A stretch of 51,124 bases of DNA from Streptococcus suis (GTDB lineage Bacteria; Bacillota; Bacilli; Lactobacillales; Streptococcaceae), in the NCBI RefSeq assembly GCF_016743335.1, contig NZ_WCJE01000014.1, forward strand, positions 1-51,124, given 5' to 3'. Of this stretch, positions 8,359 to 20,906 are shown one piece after another. The notes under the pieces were generated by a model. The model saw only the letters and a list, made by a program, of their open reading frames with translations. It did not search any database and was not told the origin of the DNA. Each line of letters starts with the position of its first letter. Within the stretch, counting starts at the first letter, position 1. A program made the translations under genes and the position numbers.

Positions 8359-8387
8359 TTGCAAAACCGCTTACAATCTGATAAGAT
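8359..8387 (+). promoter_or_regulatory. Promoter of licT with a partial cre-like site
   Basis: TTGCAA at 8359-8364 and TAAGAT at 8382-8387 are 17 bp apart. The spacer contains a half match to a CcpA cre site (CCGCTTACA). Confidence 0.55.
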
Positions 8388-8394
8388 AAGAGTA

Positions 8395-8483
8395 GGATTG
8401 TTACTGATAAGCAGGCAAAACCTAAGCAGATAGTGAAGGGTCTGGCAACAGTCGTATTTGCTATATGCTTGGGTTCTTTTTTA
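8395..8483 (+). promoter_or_regulatory. RAT antiterminator and overlapping terminator before licT
   Basis: Bases 8395-8423 match the 29-nt ribonucleic antiterminator bound by LicT/BglG proteins (GGATTGTTACTG... AGGCAAAACCT). Its 3' end is also the left arm of a terminator (AACCTAAGCA.. with ..TGCTTGGGTT, then a T-run at about 8476). LicT binding to RAT would prevent the terminator and permit transcription of its own gene, an autoregulatory loop. Confidence 0.85.
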
Positions 8484-8511
8484 TCAGTCGAAAAAAGAGG
8501 CGGTAAAGTAG

Positions 8512-9345
8512 ATGCAGATTGAAAAAGTTTATAACAACAATGTCATTCAAGCAATAGATCAGCAGGGCCGTGAGTTGATTGTCATGGGGAAAGGATTAGG
8601 TTTTCAGAAAAAAGCAGGGGAAGAATTAGACACCAGCAAAATCGAGAAAACCTTTGTGCTACAAAATGACTACCAACAATCAGATTTATCGAGTCTGTAC
8701 CTGCAAATGGAGAGCAGTGAAGTCGAAGTAGTCAATGCCATTATCAATAGGGCAGAAGAAACTTTAGAAGTTCAGTTTGATTTGTCTTTGTATCTAGCCT
8801 TAGCAGACCATTTACATTTTGTATTTCAGCGATGCCGTGAAGGTATCTTTATTGAGAACCCGCTGTCTTGGGAAGTACGTAAGTTTTATCCGAAGGAATA
8901 CCAAATTGGTTTAGAAGCCTTGCAGTTGGTGCAGGAGCGTTTAGGCTTGGAACTAGGAAAGGGAGAAGCCTCGTCTATCGCTCTCCATCTGGTAAATGCT
9001 CAGAAGAATGGTGCTTTTGGCAAGGAAACCCAAACCATTAGTAAAATCGTGACTCAGATTTTAGACATTGTCCGACTTCATTTTGGTAGTGTGACCTACG
9101 AGGAGGATACCAGCTATCATCGATTTGTAACACATATTCAGTATTTTGCTCAACGTGTGGCCAATGGTGTGGTCGAAGGGGTCAATGATGCATTTTTGTA
9201 TGAACAGGTGATGGCTAACTATCCTGATTCATTTGCTTGTACGACTAAGATTCGTCAGCATATTGCGGAAGTTTACCATTTTGAAATGTCCAAAGATGAA
9301 CAAGTCTATTTGACCATCCATATCCAGCGCTTAAAAACGAGTTAG
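8512..9345 (+). CDS. licT: BglG/LicT-family transcriptional antiterminator
   Basis: This 277-aa antiterminator has an N-terminal co-antiterminator RNA-binding domain (about 1-55) followed by two PTS regulation domains (about 65-170 and 171-277) with conserved histidines such as those in ALADHLHF and IALHLVN. It binds RAT hairpins in nascent mRNA and is controlled by PTS phosphorylation: the cognate EII inactivates it without substrate, and HPr activates it. RAT targets lie before this gene and before bglP, so it probably controls both. The start at 8512 is the only ATG fitting the conserved N-terminus (MQIEKVYNNN). Confidence 0.92.
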   Translation: MQIEKVYNNNVIQAIDQQGRELIVMGKGLGFQKKAGEELDTSKIEKTFVLQNDYQQSDLSSLYLQMESSEVEVVNAIINRAEETLEVQFDLSLYLALADHLHFVFQRCREGIFIENPLSWEVRKFYPKEYQIGLEALQLVQERLGLELGKGEASSIALHLVNAQKNGAFGKETQTISKIVTQILDIVRLHFGSVTYEEDTSYHRFVTHIQYFAQRVANGVVEGVNDAFLYEQVMANYPDSFACTTKIRQHIAEVYHFEMSKDEQVYLTIHIQRLKTS

Positions 9346-9365
9346 AAAAAAATCAAAAAAAACTT

Positions 9366-9404
9366 TAGAAAACGCTTGCAAAACAATTTGCAATGTGTTA
9401 TCAT
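9366..9404 (+). promoter_or_regulatory. bglP promoter overlapping a cre site
   Basis: TTGCAA (9376-9381) and TATCAT (9399-9404) are separated by 17 bp. The 16-bp sequence TAGAAAACGCTTGCAA at 9366-9381 fits the CcpA-binding consensus with one mismatch and covers the -35, which predicts catabolite repression. Confidence 0.65.
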
Positions 9405-9417
9405 AAATTTATCAAAA

Positions 9418-11455
<2,038 letters not shown>

Positions 11456-11460
11456 GTTAC

Positions 11461-11496
11461 AAAAAGTGACTGAGCCGAGTGGCCAGTCACTTTTTT
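11461..11496 (+). terminator. Terminator of bglP, probably bidirectional
   Basis: AAAAAGTGACTG pairs with CAGTCACTTTTTT. The T-run ends bglP transcription. The A-run on the other side could serve the convergent reverse gene, whose last codons overlap the hairpin. Confidence 0.85.
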
Positions 11497-11759
11497 GCTT
11501 TCTTCTTGGCTTTATCCCTCAGCATCTGCCAACCTTCATAGAGCATGACTAGGGCAGACAGGAGAATAGCAGCATAAGCAAGATAGAGGAAGTAGAGAGG
11601 ATGAGAGAAGAAAAACATCCAAATACCCCAAAGAGAATAGGCAAAGACCAGCTTGCCCCAGAAAGTTAATTTTCGCTTGAGAAACCACTCTACAAATCCT
11701 TCCTGCAGAGAGAAGCGACTGTCACGGTAGTCTTGTCTTAGGTTTCGTATCCACTTCAT
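11487..11759 (-). CDS. Small membrane protein of unknown function
   Basis: This 90-aa basic protein has two predicted membrane segments (about 36-51 and 55-75), an aromatic-rich first half and a lysine-rich C-terminus (KAKKKAKK). It has a very strong ribosome site (AAGGAGG, seven bases before the ATG). It lies 9 bp after the reverse-strand monooxygenase gene and probably forms one transcript with it and the AraC regulator. I do not recognise the family; the topology suggests a small inner-membrane protein with both ends in the cytoplasm. Confidence 0.75.
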   Translation of the reverse strand: MKWIRNLRQDYRDSRFSLQEGFVEWFLKRKLTFWGKLVFAYSLWGIWMFFFSHPLYFLYLAYAAILLSALVMLYEGWQMLRDKAKKKAKK

Positions 11760-11768
11760 CTCGCCTCC

Positions 11769-12107
11769 TTAAGGATGTGCTTGGTCAAGAAAGGCTTGAT
11801 CATGGTCTGGAATTCCTGCCTCATCACTTTTATAGCGTTCAGCGGTAACAGTTAGCTGGTACTTACTTCGCAAGTCTAGGATTTCCTGCATCATTGGAGA
11901 GGCATGATGGATATCCAGAGCGGCTTGGTCTGTCCAGCTATCAACCAGTAAGATAGAATGGGGATCATCGAGAGGTGCAAAGTATTGATAACGTGTATTT
12001 CCAGCCTGCTGGCGAATGCGGTCGGCAATGCCACTAGCTTCCATTTCCTGAGCGAAGGCACGTGCATTGTCAGCTGGTCCAGTATAGTGGAGGTGCATGG
12101 TAATCAT
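11769..12107 (-). CDS. ABM-domain putative quinol monooxygenase (YgiN-like)
   Basis: This 112-aa protein has the antibiotic-biosynthesis-monooxygenase (dimeric alpha/beta barrel) fold pattern: MITMHLHYTG strand, a helix with ARAFAQEMEAS, then NTRYQYFAPLDDPHSILLVDSW and a second helix ending in SPMMQEI. Relatives act as cofactor-free quinol monooxygenases or heme-related stress proteins; the substrate here is unknown. The start is supported by AAAGGAG. It sits 12 bp downstream of the AraC-type regulator on the same strand, so they are probably co-transcribed. Confidence 0.8.
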   Translation of the reverse strand: MITMHLHYTGPADNARAFAQEMEASGIADRIRQQAGNTRYQYFAPLDDPHSILLVDSWTDQAALDIHHASPMMQEILDLRSKYQLTVTAERYKSDEAGIPDHDQAFLDQAHP

Positions 12108-12119
12108 AGTTGTCTCCTT

Positions 12120-13034
12120 TTATTTGTTGAAATTGGTATAGGTCCTATTCTTCCGCAATTGTTTGCGGTAGCTGCTAGGGGTGGTATGGTAGTATTGTCT
12201 GAACTGGCGGTTGAAGTTGGACAGATTATTAAAGCCAACTTCGGTCGCAATTTCAAGCACAGGCTTGAGAGTGTTTGTCAGGAGCTCGGTAGCTGCCCGC
12301 AGTCGGACTTGGATGATAAATTCCATACAGGAAGTTCCTGTTTGTTGCTTGAAGATTGTCATAAAATGGTTTTTTGTATAGCCCATTTGCCCTGCTAGTT
12401 GCTCGATGGTGAGGTTTTCTGCATAATGTTGTTGGATGTATTCTATCAACAACCGCAGTTTTTCATTTTTCCGATACATATCATCGGTATTTTTCCGGAC
12501 AATGTAGCGGTAGCGGTAGAGCAGGTAGAAGAAGTCAAAGAGTCGGCTCTTGAGAGGCAGTTCAAAGTACGGTGGCTGGTGTCTGACCAACTCAAAAATG
12601 GTGAGCAGGCATTGTCTAATCTCTGCGTAGCCAGGGTCTTGGGGCTGGATGCGTGGAATACACTTGAAAACATCTGTCTGTAAGGGTTGCAGGTAGAGCA
12701 TACTGGTCTGATCTAGGTGAGATGCCCCCAGTATATCCAAGTGAAAGAGAAGGGTATCCGTTTCGTGCCCCCGTTGCTCAATCGGATGGATGGAATGCGC
12801 AGCATTGGGCCGTATGAGAATAATATCACCAGCCTGACTATTGAAATAATCATAGTCGATATGGTAACGGGCTGTCCCTCCGTATACATAGTTGATTTCA
12901 AATTCATTGTGCCAATGAAAGAGAATGTCAGGAATACCATCCATGACACAGGTATGGTAATACTTGTAGGGCAACAAACGACTATCGTAATCAATGGCGT
13001 GCTTAAACTGTTTATCCGTTAATGGCGGTTGCAT
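12120..13034 (-). CDS. AraC-family transcriptional regulator
   Basis: This 304-aa regulator has an N-terminal cupin-like sensing half (HWHNEFEINYVYGGTARYHI, a typical AraC_binding motif with a histidine pair) and a C-terminal double helix-turn-helix from about 205 (NLTIEQLAGQMGY... FNNLSNFNRQFRQYY). Such proteins usually sense a carbohydrate and activate nearby genes. It is divergent from the GH1 gene at 13144 with a 109-bp shared control region, so that gene is the likely target. The start at 13034 is preferred because AAAGGAG precedes it; the frame is open to 13064. Confidence 0.88.
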   Translation of the reverse strand: MQPPLTDKQFKHAIDYDSRLLPYKYYHTCVMDGIPDILFHWHNEFEINYVYGGTARYHIDYDYFNSQAGDIILIRPNAAHSIHPIEQRGHETDTLLFHLDILGASHLDQTSMLYLQPLQTDVFKCIPRIQPQDPGYAEIRQCLLTIFELVRHQPPYFELPLKSRLFDFFYLLYRYRYIVRKNTDDMYRKNEKLRLLIEYIQQHYAENLTIEQLAGQMGYTKNHFMTIFKQQTGTSCMEFIIQVRLRAATELLTNTLKPVLEIATEVGFNNLSNFNRQFRQYYHTTPSSYRKQLRKNRTYTNFNK

Positions 13035-13131
13035 ACTTTTCTCCTTTTCGTAGGATAGTATCATTATAGCATATTATTTGAGAAGAAAAGGGTTTCAAAT
13101 CTGTTTATACTATATTTGTTAGAAAAAATAA

Positions 13132-14625
<1,494 letters not shown>

Positions 14626-14630
14626 GGAAG

Positions 14631-14650
14631 ACGGCGCTTTGCCGTTTTTC
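14631..14650 (+). terminator. Short terminator after GH1 paralogue 1
   Basis: ACGGC pairs with GCCGT, followed by five T. It is short and could be leaky, allowing read-through into the VOC gene. Confidence 0.55.
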
Positions 14651-14670
14651 TCTTAGGGAAAGGTTTGAAA

Positions 14671-15054
14671 ATGAAAATAGAACATGTAGCAATCTACACT
14701 CAGGATTTGGAAGGTATGCGTAATTTCTTTGAAAACTACTTCAATGCCACATCCAATCAGCTCTACTATAATCCAAAAACCAGTTTCAAGTCCTATTTTC
14801 TTACCTTTGAAGACGGGTCTCGTTTGGAAATTATGACCAGAGACGATGTGGTCGACAAACCAAGTCAACTCAATTATCTAGGACTCATTCATTTAGCCTT
14901 TAGTCTAGGGAGCAAAGAAGCGGTGGATAACTTAACTGCAAGACTTCAGCAGGATGGTTATCCCATTCTTAGTGGACCACGGGTAACTGGCGATGGCTAC
15001 TACGAATCGTGTGTGTTAGGTTTTGATGATATACAAATAGAATTAACAGTGTAA
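14671..15054 (+). CDS. VOC family (glyoxalase/bleomycin-resistance-like) protein
   Basis: This 127-aa protein of the vicinal oxygen chelate superfamily has two beta-alpha-beta-beta-beta modules. Candidate metal ligands are H5 near the N-terminus (IEHVAIYTQDLEGM), E53 in RLEIM, H75 in IHLAFS and E126 near the C-terminus (IQIELTV). Such proteins include lactoylglutathione lyases and dioxygenases; this one is a generic member without assignable substrate. The ATG at 14671 is preferred over a TTG two codons earlier. It lies 45 bp after GH1 paralogue 1, perhaps in the same transcript. Confidence 0.82.
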   Translation: MKIEHVAIYTQDLEGMRNFFENYFNATSNQLYYNPKTSFKSYFLTFEDGSRLEIMTRDDVVDKPSQLNYLGLIHLAFSLGSKEAVDNLTARLQQDGYPILSGPRVTGDGYYESCVLGFDDIQIELTV

Positions 15055-15119
15055 TGTTGGCAAGTAATACTGCTAGGTCAATGTTTAACGAATTAGCTTT
15101 CAAGTCTCATTCATCAGCT

Positions 15120-15140
15120 ATTTCCTTACTGTTACGGAAA
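15120..15140 (+). promoter_or_regulatory. CelR-like operator upstream of GH1 paralogue 2
   Basis: This 21-bp inverted repeat has the form TTTCC-N10-GGAAA. Its reverse complement closely matches the site at 17596-17616 before the cel PTS genes (shared TTTCC, TA.., ACGGAAA). The form resembles the CelR activator box I recall from pneumococcus. Confidence 0.6.
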
Positions 15141-15158
15141 AAACTGCAGTGGTGATTA

Positions 15159-15174
15159 TTGTAACCGTTTGCTA
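15159..15174 (+). promoter_or_regulatory. cre site (CcpA) upstream of GH1 paralogue 2
   Basis: TTGTAACCGTTTGCTA fits the 16-bp consensus WTGNAANCGNWNNCWW at every position. It lies between the CelR-like box and the AT-rich TATAAA region near 15185, at the expected -35 region. Confidence 0.7.
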
Positions 15175-15189
15175 AACTAATAACTATAA

Positions 15190-16641
<1,452 letters not shown>

Positions 16642-16644
16642 TGA

Positions 16645-16692
16645 GAAGACCTCTGTAGCGTAATAGCTACATGGGTCTTCATTTATGTTTTT
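16645..16692 (+). terminator. Terminator after GH1 paralogue 2
   Basis: GAAGACC pairs with GGTCTTC, with an inner stem TGTAGC/GCTACA, followed by a T-run a few bases later. Confidence 0.75.
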
Positions 16693-16722
16693 TAGTATTG
16701 GTATGTTAAAGGAGAAAATTAT

Positions 16723-16962
16723 ATGGTTGGTATTATCGCAGCTTGCTTAACTACCTTTGGATTTGTACCTCAGGTTATCAAGGTAGTTAAGACAAAGGAT
16801 ACAGAGTCGATTTCGTTAGGAATGTATATGATGTCTGTGACAGGGATGTCCTTATGGTTGTTCCATGGTATTATTCAAGGAGATACGGCCCTCATTATTG
16901 CTAATAGCCTATCTGTAACATTAGCAGGTATTATTTTGGTCTATAAATTAGTCTACAAATAA
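16723..16962 (+). CDS. SemiSWEET-type sugar transporter (PQ-loop/MtN3 half-transporter)
   Basis: This 79-aa membrane protein has three predicted helices and the PQ-loop motif (FVPQVIKVV, residues 13-21) plus the SISLGMYMM segment of the SWEET/SemiSWEET family. SemiSWEETs work as homodimers and move sugars by facilitated diffusion. The start has AAAGGAG upstream. It lies just after the terminator of the GH1 gene and before the cel promoter, so it may be expressed by read-through. Inside a PTS cluster it could export free glucose or admit unphosphorylated sugar; the substrate is not known. Confidence 0.85.
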   Translation: MVGIIAACLTTFGFVPQVIKVVKTKDTESISLGMYMMSVTGMSLWLFHGIIQGDTALIIANSLSVTLAGIILVYKLVYK

Positions 16963-17018
16963 TGCACAATTCCATCGATAAAAGAATTTTTAGCAACAGT
17001 GAAAAACATTGAAAACGC

Positions 17019-17046
17019 TTGACTTTTTTTGCAAAAGGAATATAAT
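17019..17046 (+). promoter_or_regulatory. Promoter with overlapping cre-like site
   Basis: TTGACT (17019-17024) and TATAAT (17041-17046) are 16 bp apart. TTGAAAACGCTTGACT at 17009-17024 fits the cre consensus except for one core base. A 138-bp leader with hairpin potential (CCAAGATA/TATCTTGG) follows. Confidence 0.65.
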
Positions 17047-17184
17047 GATGACAAATAAATATTGGAAGTGTGATTGCTATGTTATTTGTTCCACTTTTTT
17101 TAAGGTTTAACCTTTTTAAACCACCAAGATAAGTGTTTTTCTAGTTGTTTGTAAGTGTATCGTATCTTGGAAAAGAGGTTTATT

Positions 17185-17523
17185 ATGGAATCTATAGTTG
17201 GAATAATTGTTATTGTAGTTGTTATGGCTGTTCTGGTTTATTTATTGATTAATATGTGGAAAATCAGAGCGACTTCAGCTGGTCAGGCGGATGACACTAC
17301 GCTATACTTTGTAAGATTTAAGGGGGTAAATCCGCCAGACTTAGCAAATAGTAGTGTCTTTAATCGGGTCGCCAAAATCCAACGCACTAAAGGGGATACC
17401 TATCAAATTAGTTCAAAAGTTAGTGATGCTAAACTGAAAGATTTGATTATGGATGAGTTTCAGCTTAAATCTTCTGAGGTTGTAGTTTACTATCCTCCTC
17501 GTCTTTTCTTTTATGCATCATAG
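17185..17523 (+). CDS. Single-pass membrane-anchored protein of unknown function in the cel cluster
   Basis: This 112-aa protein has one N-terminal hydrophobic helix (about 5-23, very rich in V and I) and a soluble domain of roughly 85 residues with YFVRFKGV, AKIQRTKGDTYQ and VVYYPPRLF. The ATG at 17185 follows AAGAGG; an upstream TTG start would add ten residues without a ribosome site. I recall a hypothetical gene at this place in the pneumococcal cel locus, but I recognise no function. Its own promoter, cre-like site and terminator make it a separate transcription unit. It could be a PTS-associated membrane protein; that is inference from position only. Confidence 0.7.
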   Translation: MESIVGIIVIVVVMAVLVYLLINMWKIRATSAGQADDTTLYFVRFKGVNPPDLANSSVFNRVAKIQRTKGDTYQISSKVSDAKLKDLIMDEFQLKSSEVVVYYPPRLFFYAS

Positions 17524-17524
17524 T

Positions 17525-17552
17525 CGCAACTCTTCGGAGTTGCTATTTTTTT
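17525..17552 (+). terminator. Terminator before the cel PTS operon
   Basis: GCAACTC-TTCG-GAGTTGC with a stable tetraloop, followed by a T-run. Confidence 0.9.
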
Positions 17553-17595
17553 GTTTCTGGAGAGTAGCGGAAAAGCGGTTTATTTTAGTAGCGAA

Positions 17596-17616
17596 ATTTC
17601 CGTAGTGGTAAGGAAA
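17596..17616 (+). promoter_or_regulatory. CelR-like operator before the cel PTS operon
   Basis: Inverted repeat TTTCC-N10-GGAAA (with GTAGTGGTAA between), the counterpart of the box at 15120-15140. Confidence 0.6.
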
Positions 17617-17631
17617 TACTTCCTATGGAAA

Positions 17632-17647
17632 ATGTAAGCGCGTTCAT
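17632..17647 (+). promoter_or_regulatory. cre site (CcpA) before the cel PTS operon
   Basis: ATGTAAGCGCGTTCAT fits the cre consensus with one mismatch. A TAAAAT -10-like hexamer lies at 17654-17659 without a good -35, as expected of an activator-dependent promoter. Confidence 0.6.
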
Positions 17648-17700
17648 GTAAAATAAAATCATAACAAAAGTAAATAATAAAATAGTTGGAGGAAAATCCT

Positions 17701-18015
17701 ATGGTAAAAGCTTTGATTATCTGTGCAGGAGGCATGTCTTCTTCACTTATTGCAAAAAAAACACAAACTCTTTTGGAAGAACAAGGGCATACAGTAGAAA
17801 TGAATGCTGTCGGTGTTCCAGAAGGTGGTAAAAAAATAAATGCGGCAGAGTATGACTTGTACTTGATTAGCCCGCAGACAAAAATGCATTTTAAGCAATT
17901 TGAAGAAGCAGGTAAGAAGGTAGGGAAGCCAGTTGTCCAAATTCCACCTCAAGCCTATATTCCAATTCCGATGGGAATTGAAAAAATGGCTAAATTGGTC
18001 TTGGATAATATCTAG
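17701..18015 (+). CDS. celB: PTS cellobiose/lactose family EIIB component
   Basis: This 104-aa cytoplasmic IIB protein of the Lac family has phosphocysteine C8 in the loop ICAGGMSSS. It takes phosphate from the IIA component (20046) and gives it to the sugar bound by IIC (20907). The ATG at 17701 follows TGGAGGAA; an upstream GTG/ATG-like start would add five residues without support. It is the first gene of celB-celR-celC-orf-celD, the order known in S. mutans and S. pneumoniae. Confidence 0.93.
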   Translation: MVKALIICAGGMSSSLIAKKTQTLLEEQGHTVEMNAVGVPEGGKKINAAEYDLYLISPQTKMHFKQFEEAGKKVGKPVVQIPPQAYIPIPMGIEKMAKLVLDNI

Positions 18016-18061
18016 TTCTTTGCTATCATAGATGGTATATTGATTTGAAAAGAGGCTAGTT

Positions 18062-20035
18062 ATGCTAAATACTAAGGAAAAAATGATATTACAGTATCTT
18101 TATCAGCACCAGAATGGTTTTTCAACCAGTAAAGTATTGGCAGAGCATCTTTCTTATACGGATCGTACCATCCGAACCTATATCAAAAAATTGATTTCCG
18201 AAATATCCGAGGAAGAAACAGGTTTTGCGATTTTATCCAAACAAGGTTATGGCTATCAGCTTCGAATTAGCGATGAGGAAAAATACCATCGTTTCTTATC
18301 TGAAAACCAACTAGTATTTGGGGTGGATTATAGTGATGCAGAAAATCGCCATAAACAAATCCTGAATAAATTGATATTTGAAGAAGAATGTATCTTATTT
18401 GATGATTTGGCGGACCAGCTGTTTGTCAGTAGATCAACCTTGTCTCATGATTTCAAGCACATTAGGGAGCATCTTGCTTCTTATGGTTTGAGCATCGAGA
18501 GCAAGCCCTATAAGGGAGTCTATGTGGTTGGTGAAGAACGTCAAAAACGTCACTTCATTATGGACTATTTCTTTAGTGAACATTTTTATCAGAATATCCA
18601 TCATTTTTTATCCAATGATAAAAGTCTAGCCTTACCTCTATCTTTTGAAGAGCTAACAATTGTAGTCTTAGATGAGTGTCGTGATAGTCAGTTGAAACTA
18701 TCTGATTATATTATCCAAAATTTAGTTATTCATTTAGGTTTAGCTATCCAACGCTATCAAAAAGGTTTTACAATTTCTCCTGTCACCATTGATAAGGAAA
18801 AGTATGCTGAAGAATTGGCAGTAGCTACAAAGATTGCTAGGCGATTATCCCATCGACTGGAACCTCAGAATAGGTTTCCTGAGGAAGAAGTGGTCTACAT
18901 TGCTCTACACTTGATTTCAAAAACACAATTAGAGGTGGAGAAGTCATCGGACCGCCTCTTGTTGCGCCAAGAACTTTTTGAAGTTTTAGGGCGTTATGAT
19001 GATGAATATGGTTATCAATTTTCACATGATTTTTCCTTGATAGAAGGTTTGCTAACACATCTGGAGGTTCTCATAGAACGACTCCGTCACAATCTCCATA
19101 TTGATAACCCCCTACTTGATGATATTAAAACAACTTATCATGATATCTTCGATTTGACACAATCACTAATGGCTGAACTTTCAGTTTTTCACTCTTATAG
19201 CTTGTCCGAGTCAGAAATTGCCTATGTAGCTCTACACTTGATGGCTTCCTTGGAACGGCAAAAAGAAAAATACAAATTAAATGTTCTGGTTATCTGTGCA
19301 ACAGGCTACGGTAGTGCTCAGATGCTGAAAAATAGGATTAAAAATGAACTTGGGCAACAGGTGTCCATATCAGATGTCATCGGTTACTATGATTTAGATA
19401 ATCAAAAGTTGCAGGGGATAGATGTGATAATGTCAACCATCGACTTATCTGGTTTGGTGTTTAAGGTCCCTGTTATAACTGTCAGTGTCTTTTTAACAGA
19501 TCAGGAAGTTAAGGAAGTTAAACAACGATTGGCGGACTTGAGACCTAGTCTCCAAAAACCACAGGTAGTGGAAAGAGAAAGTAACTTGGAGAAATACTTT
19601 GATCAGTACTTCTCAGAACAACGATTTTTAGTTGTTGAGTCAGCTGAAAAAGAAATGTTATTAAAGCAAATGATTTCACAGTTGGAGAGCGAAGGTCTTG
19701 GAAATCACCAGGAATTTTATAAATTAATTGAGGCGCGTGAAAGCTTGAGTACATTGGTATTTGATAAAGATATAGCTGTTCCTCACCCCCTAAAACCCAT
19801 TAGCGAAAAGCACATGATTTCTGTTGCGGTTATAAAAAATGGTCTATATTGGGAAGAAGGCTATGGGCAGATTAGATTGGTTTTCTTAGTGAGTCCATCT
19901 ATATATACAAATGAAGGTCTATCAACCATTACCAATCGATTGGTAGATTTGGTAGATTTACCAGAAGTCAAGAAAGACATAATAAACTCTCCTGATTTTG
20001 AAACATTCAAACACGTTTTTTTACAAAGAGAATAG
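18062..20035 (+). CDS. celR: CelR-type multidomain PTS-regulated transcriptional activator
   Basis: This 657-aa regulator has the BglG/MtlR-type layout: two N-terminal helix-turn-helix domains (about 5-60 and 85-140), two PRDs (about 175-285 and 300-395), an EIIB-like domain (about 405-490, cysteine in VICATGYGSAQ) and an EIIA-like domain (about 510-655, histidine in AVPHPL). It binds DNA, unlike LicT. By analogy with pneumococcal and S. mutans CelR it should activate the cel genes when cellobiose is present, probably at the TTTCC-N10-GGAAA boxes at 15120 and 17596. It lies inside the operon it would control. Confidence 0.92.
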   Translation: MLNTKEKMILQYLYQHQNGFSTSKVLAEHLSYTDRTIRTYIKKLISEISEEETGFAILSKQGYGYQLRISDEEKYHRFLSENQLVFGVDYSDAENRHKQILNKLIFEEECILFDDLADQLFVSRSTLSHDFKHIREHLASYGLSIESKPYKGVYVVGEERQKRHFIMDYFFSEHFYQNIHHFLSNDKSLALPLSFEELTIVVLDECRDSQLKLSDYIIQNLVIHLGLAIQRYQKGFTISPVTIDKEKYAEELAVATKIARRLSHRLEPQNRFPEEEVVYIALHLISKTQLEVEKSSDRLLLRQELFEVLGRYDDEYGYQFSHDFSLIEGLLTHLEVLIERLRHNLHIDNPLLDDIKTTYHDIFDLTQSLMAELSVFHSYSLSESEIAYVALHLMASLERQKEKYKLNVLVICATGYGSAQMLKNRIKNELGQQVSISDVIGYYDLDNQKLQGIDVIMSTIDLSGLVFKVPVITVSVFLTDQEVKEVKQRLADLRPSLQKPQVVERESNLEKYFDQYFSEQRFLVVESAEKEMLLKQMISQLESEGLGNHQEFYKLIEARESLSTLVFDKDIAVPHPLKPISEKHMISVAVIKNGLYWEEGYGQIRLVFLVSPSIYTNEGLSTITNRLVDLVDLPEVKKDIINSPDFETFKHVFLQRE

Positions 20036-20045
20036 AAGGTGACAT

Positions 20046-20360
20046 ATGAATACAGAAGAATTACAAATGGCTGCATTTGGGATCATCCTCAGTAGTGGCA
20101 ATGCAAGAAGTGTTATCCACGAAGCTTTTGCTGCTATGAGAGAAGGTGATTATGATAAGGCAGAAGAGTTATTGGAAGCAGCCAATGCTGACATGCTTGA
20201 AGCCCACCATTCTCAAACGGGTCTCTTACAGGAATACGCAAGCGGTACTGAAGTGAAGGTAGAGATTATTATGGTTCATGCGCAAGATCATTTGATGACA
20301 ACAATGACTTTACGTGAGGTAGCACTTGAAATGTTAGCTTTGTATCGTAAAGTTGGTTAG
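20046..20360 (+). CDS. celC: PTS cellobiose/lactose family EIIA component
   Basis: This 104-aa IIA protein of the Lac family is normally a trimer. The phosphorylated histidine is expected in the LEAHHSQTGLLQ segment (about 60-61 and nearby). It carries phosphate from HPr to the IIB component. It starts 10 bp after celR, with AGAAGGTG upstream. Length and motifs are normal. Confidence 0.93.
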   Translation: MNTEELQMAAFGIILSSGNARSVIHEAFAAMREGDYDKAEELLEAANADMLEAHHSQTGLLQEYASGTEVKVEIIMVHAQDHLMTTMTLREVALEMLALYRKVG

Positions 20361-20374
20361 AAAGAGGATATGGG

Positions 20375-20887
20375 ATGAGTAAGGGAATGGCAAGTAAAAA
20401 ACTACAGAAAACACCAGAACAATTAAAACAAGAGTCTAAACGCAAAAGTCAGCTCTTTAATCGCTATATGCTGTTTCGTTATAGTTTAGCAGTGTTCTTC
20501 TTTGCAAATCTATACTGGCTTCTGGTTCAATTATTTCAACCAAGTTTGTATCTAATCCTGCCCTCGCTTATGCTGATTGCAATAATCATTGCGACGGCAG
20601 AACAATTTAAGTTGTATAGTGCTGAGGAGTCTCGATTGACAAAGACAGAATTTGTATTAAGGGCACAAGCAATCTTGCAAGGGTTAATTGTGGTTTTAGT
20701 GATTTTGGGTCATATCTCAACCCTCTTTCCAACTTTTTCAAACCATACATCTGCTAAACTCTTTGTTATTGGCTTGCAGTTGTTAGGTCTTGCTTTAGTT
20801 GTTCTCAATATAAAAAGGTTGGAGCAGGTAAAGCAAAATACCGATAAATACTACCTACGTTTTCAAATAATAAGAAAATATCTTTAA
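20375..20887 (+). CDS. Integral membrane protein of unknown function in the cel operon
   Basis: This 170-aa protein has a highly charged, lysine-rich N-terminus of about 30 residues followed by four predicted membrane helices (about 34-55, 58-74, 90-112 and 125-145) and a basic C-terminal tail. It sits between the IIA and IIC genes, 14 bp after celC and 19 bp before celD. An uncharacterised gene is found at this place in other streptococcal cel operons. I do not recognise a family; a PTS-associated or assembly role is only inferred from position. Confidence 0.75.
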   Translation: MSKGMASKKLQKTPEQLKQESKRKSQLFNRYMLFRYSLAVFFFANLYWLLVQLFQPSLYLILPSLMLIAIIIATAEQFKLYSAEESRLTKTEFVLRAQAILQGLIVVLVILGHISTLFPTFSNHTSAKLFVIGLQLLGLALVVLNIKRLEQVKQNTDKYYLRFQIIRKYL

Positions 20888-20906
20888 AATTTTAGGAGGT
20901 CTTCTC

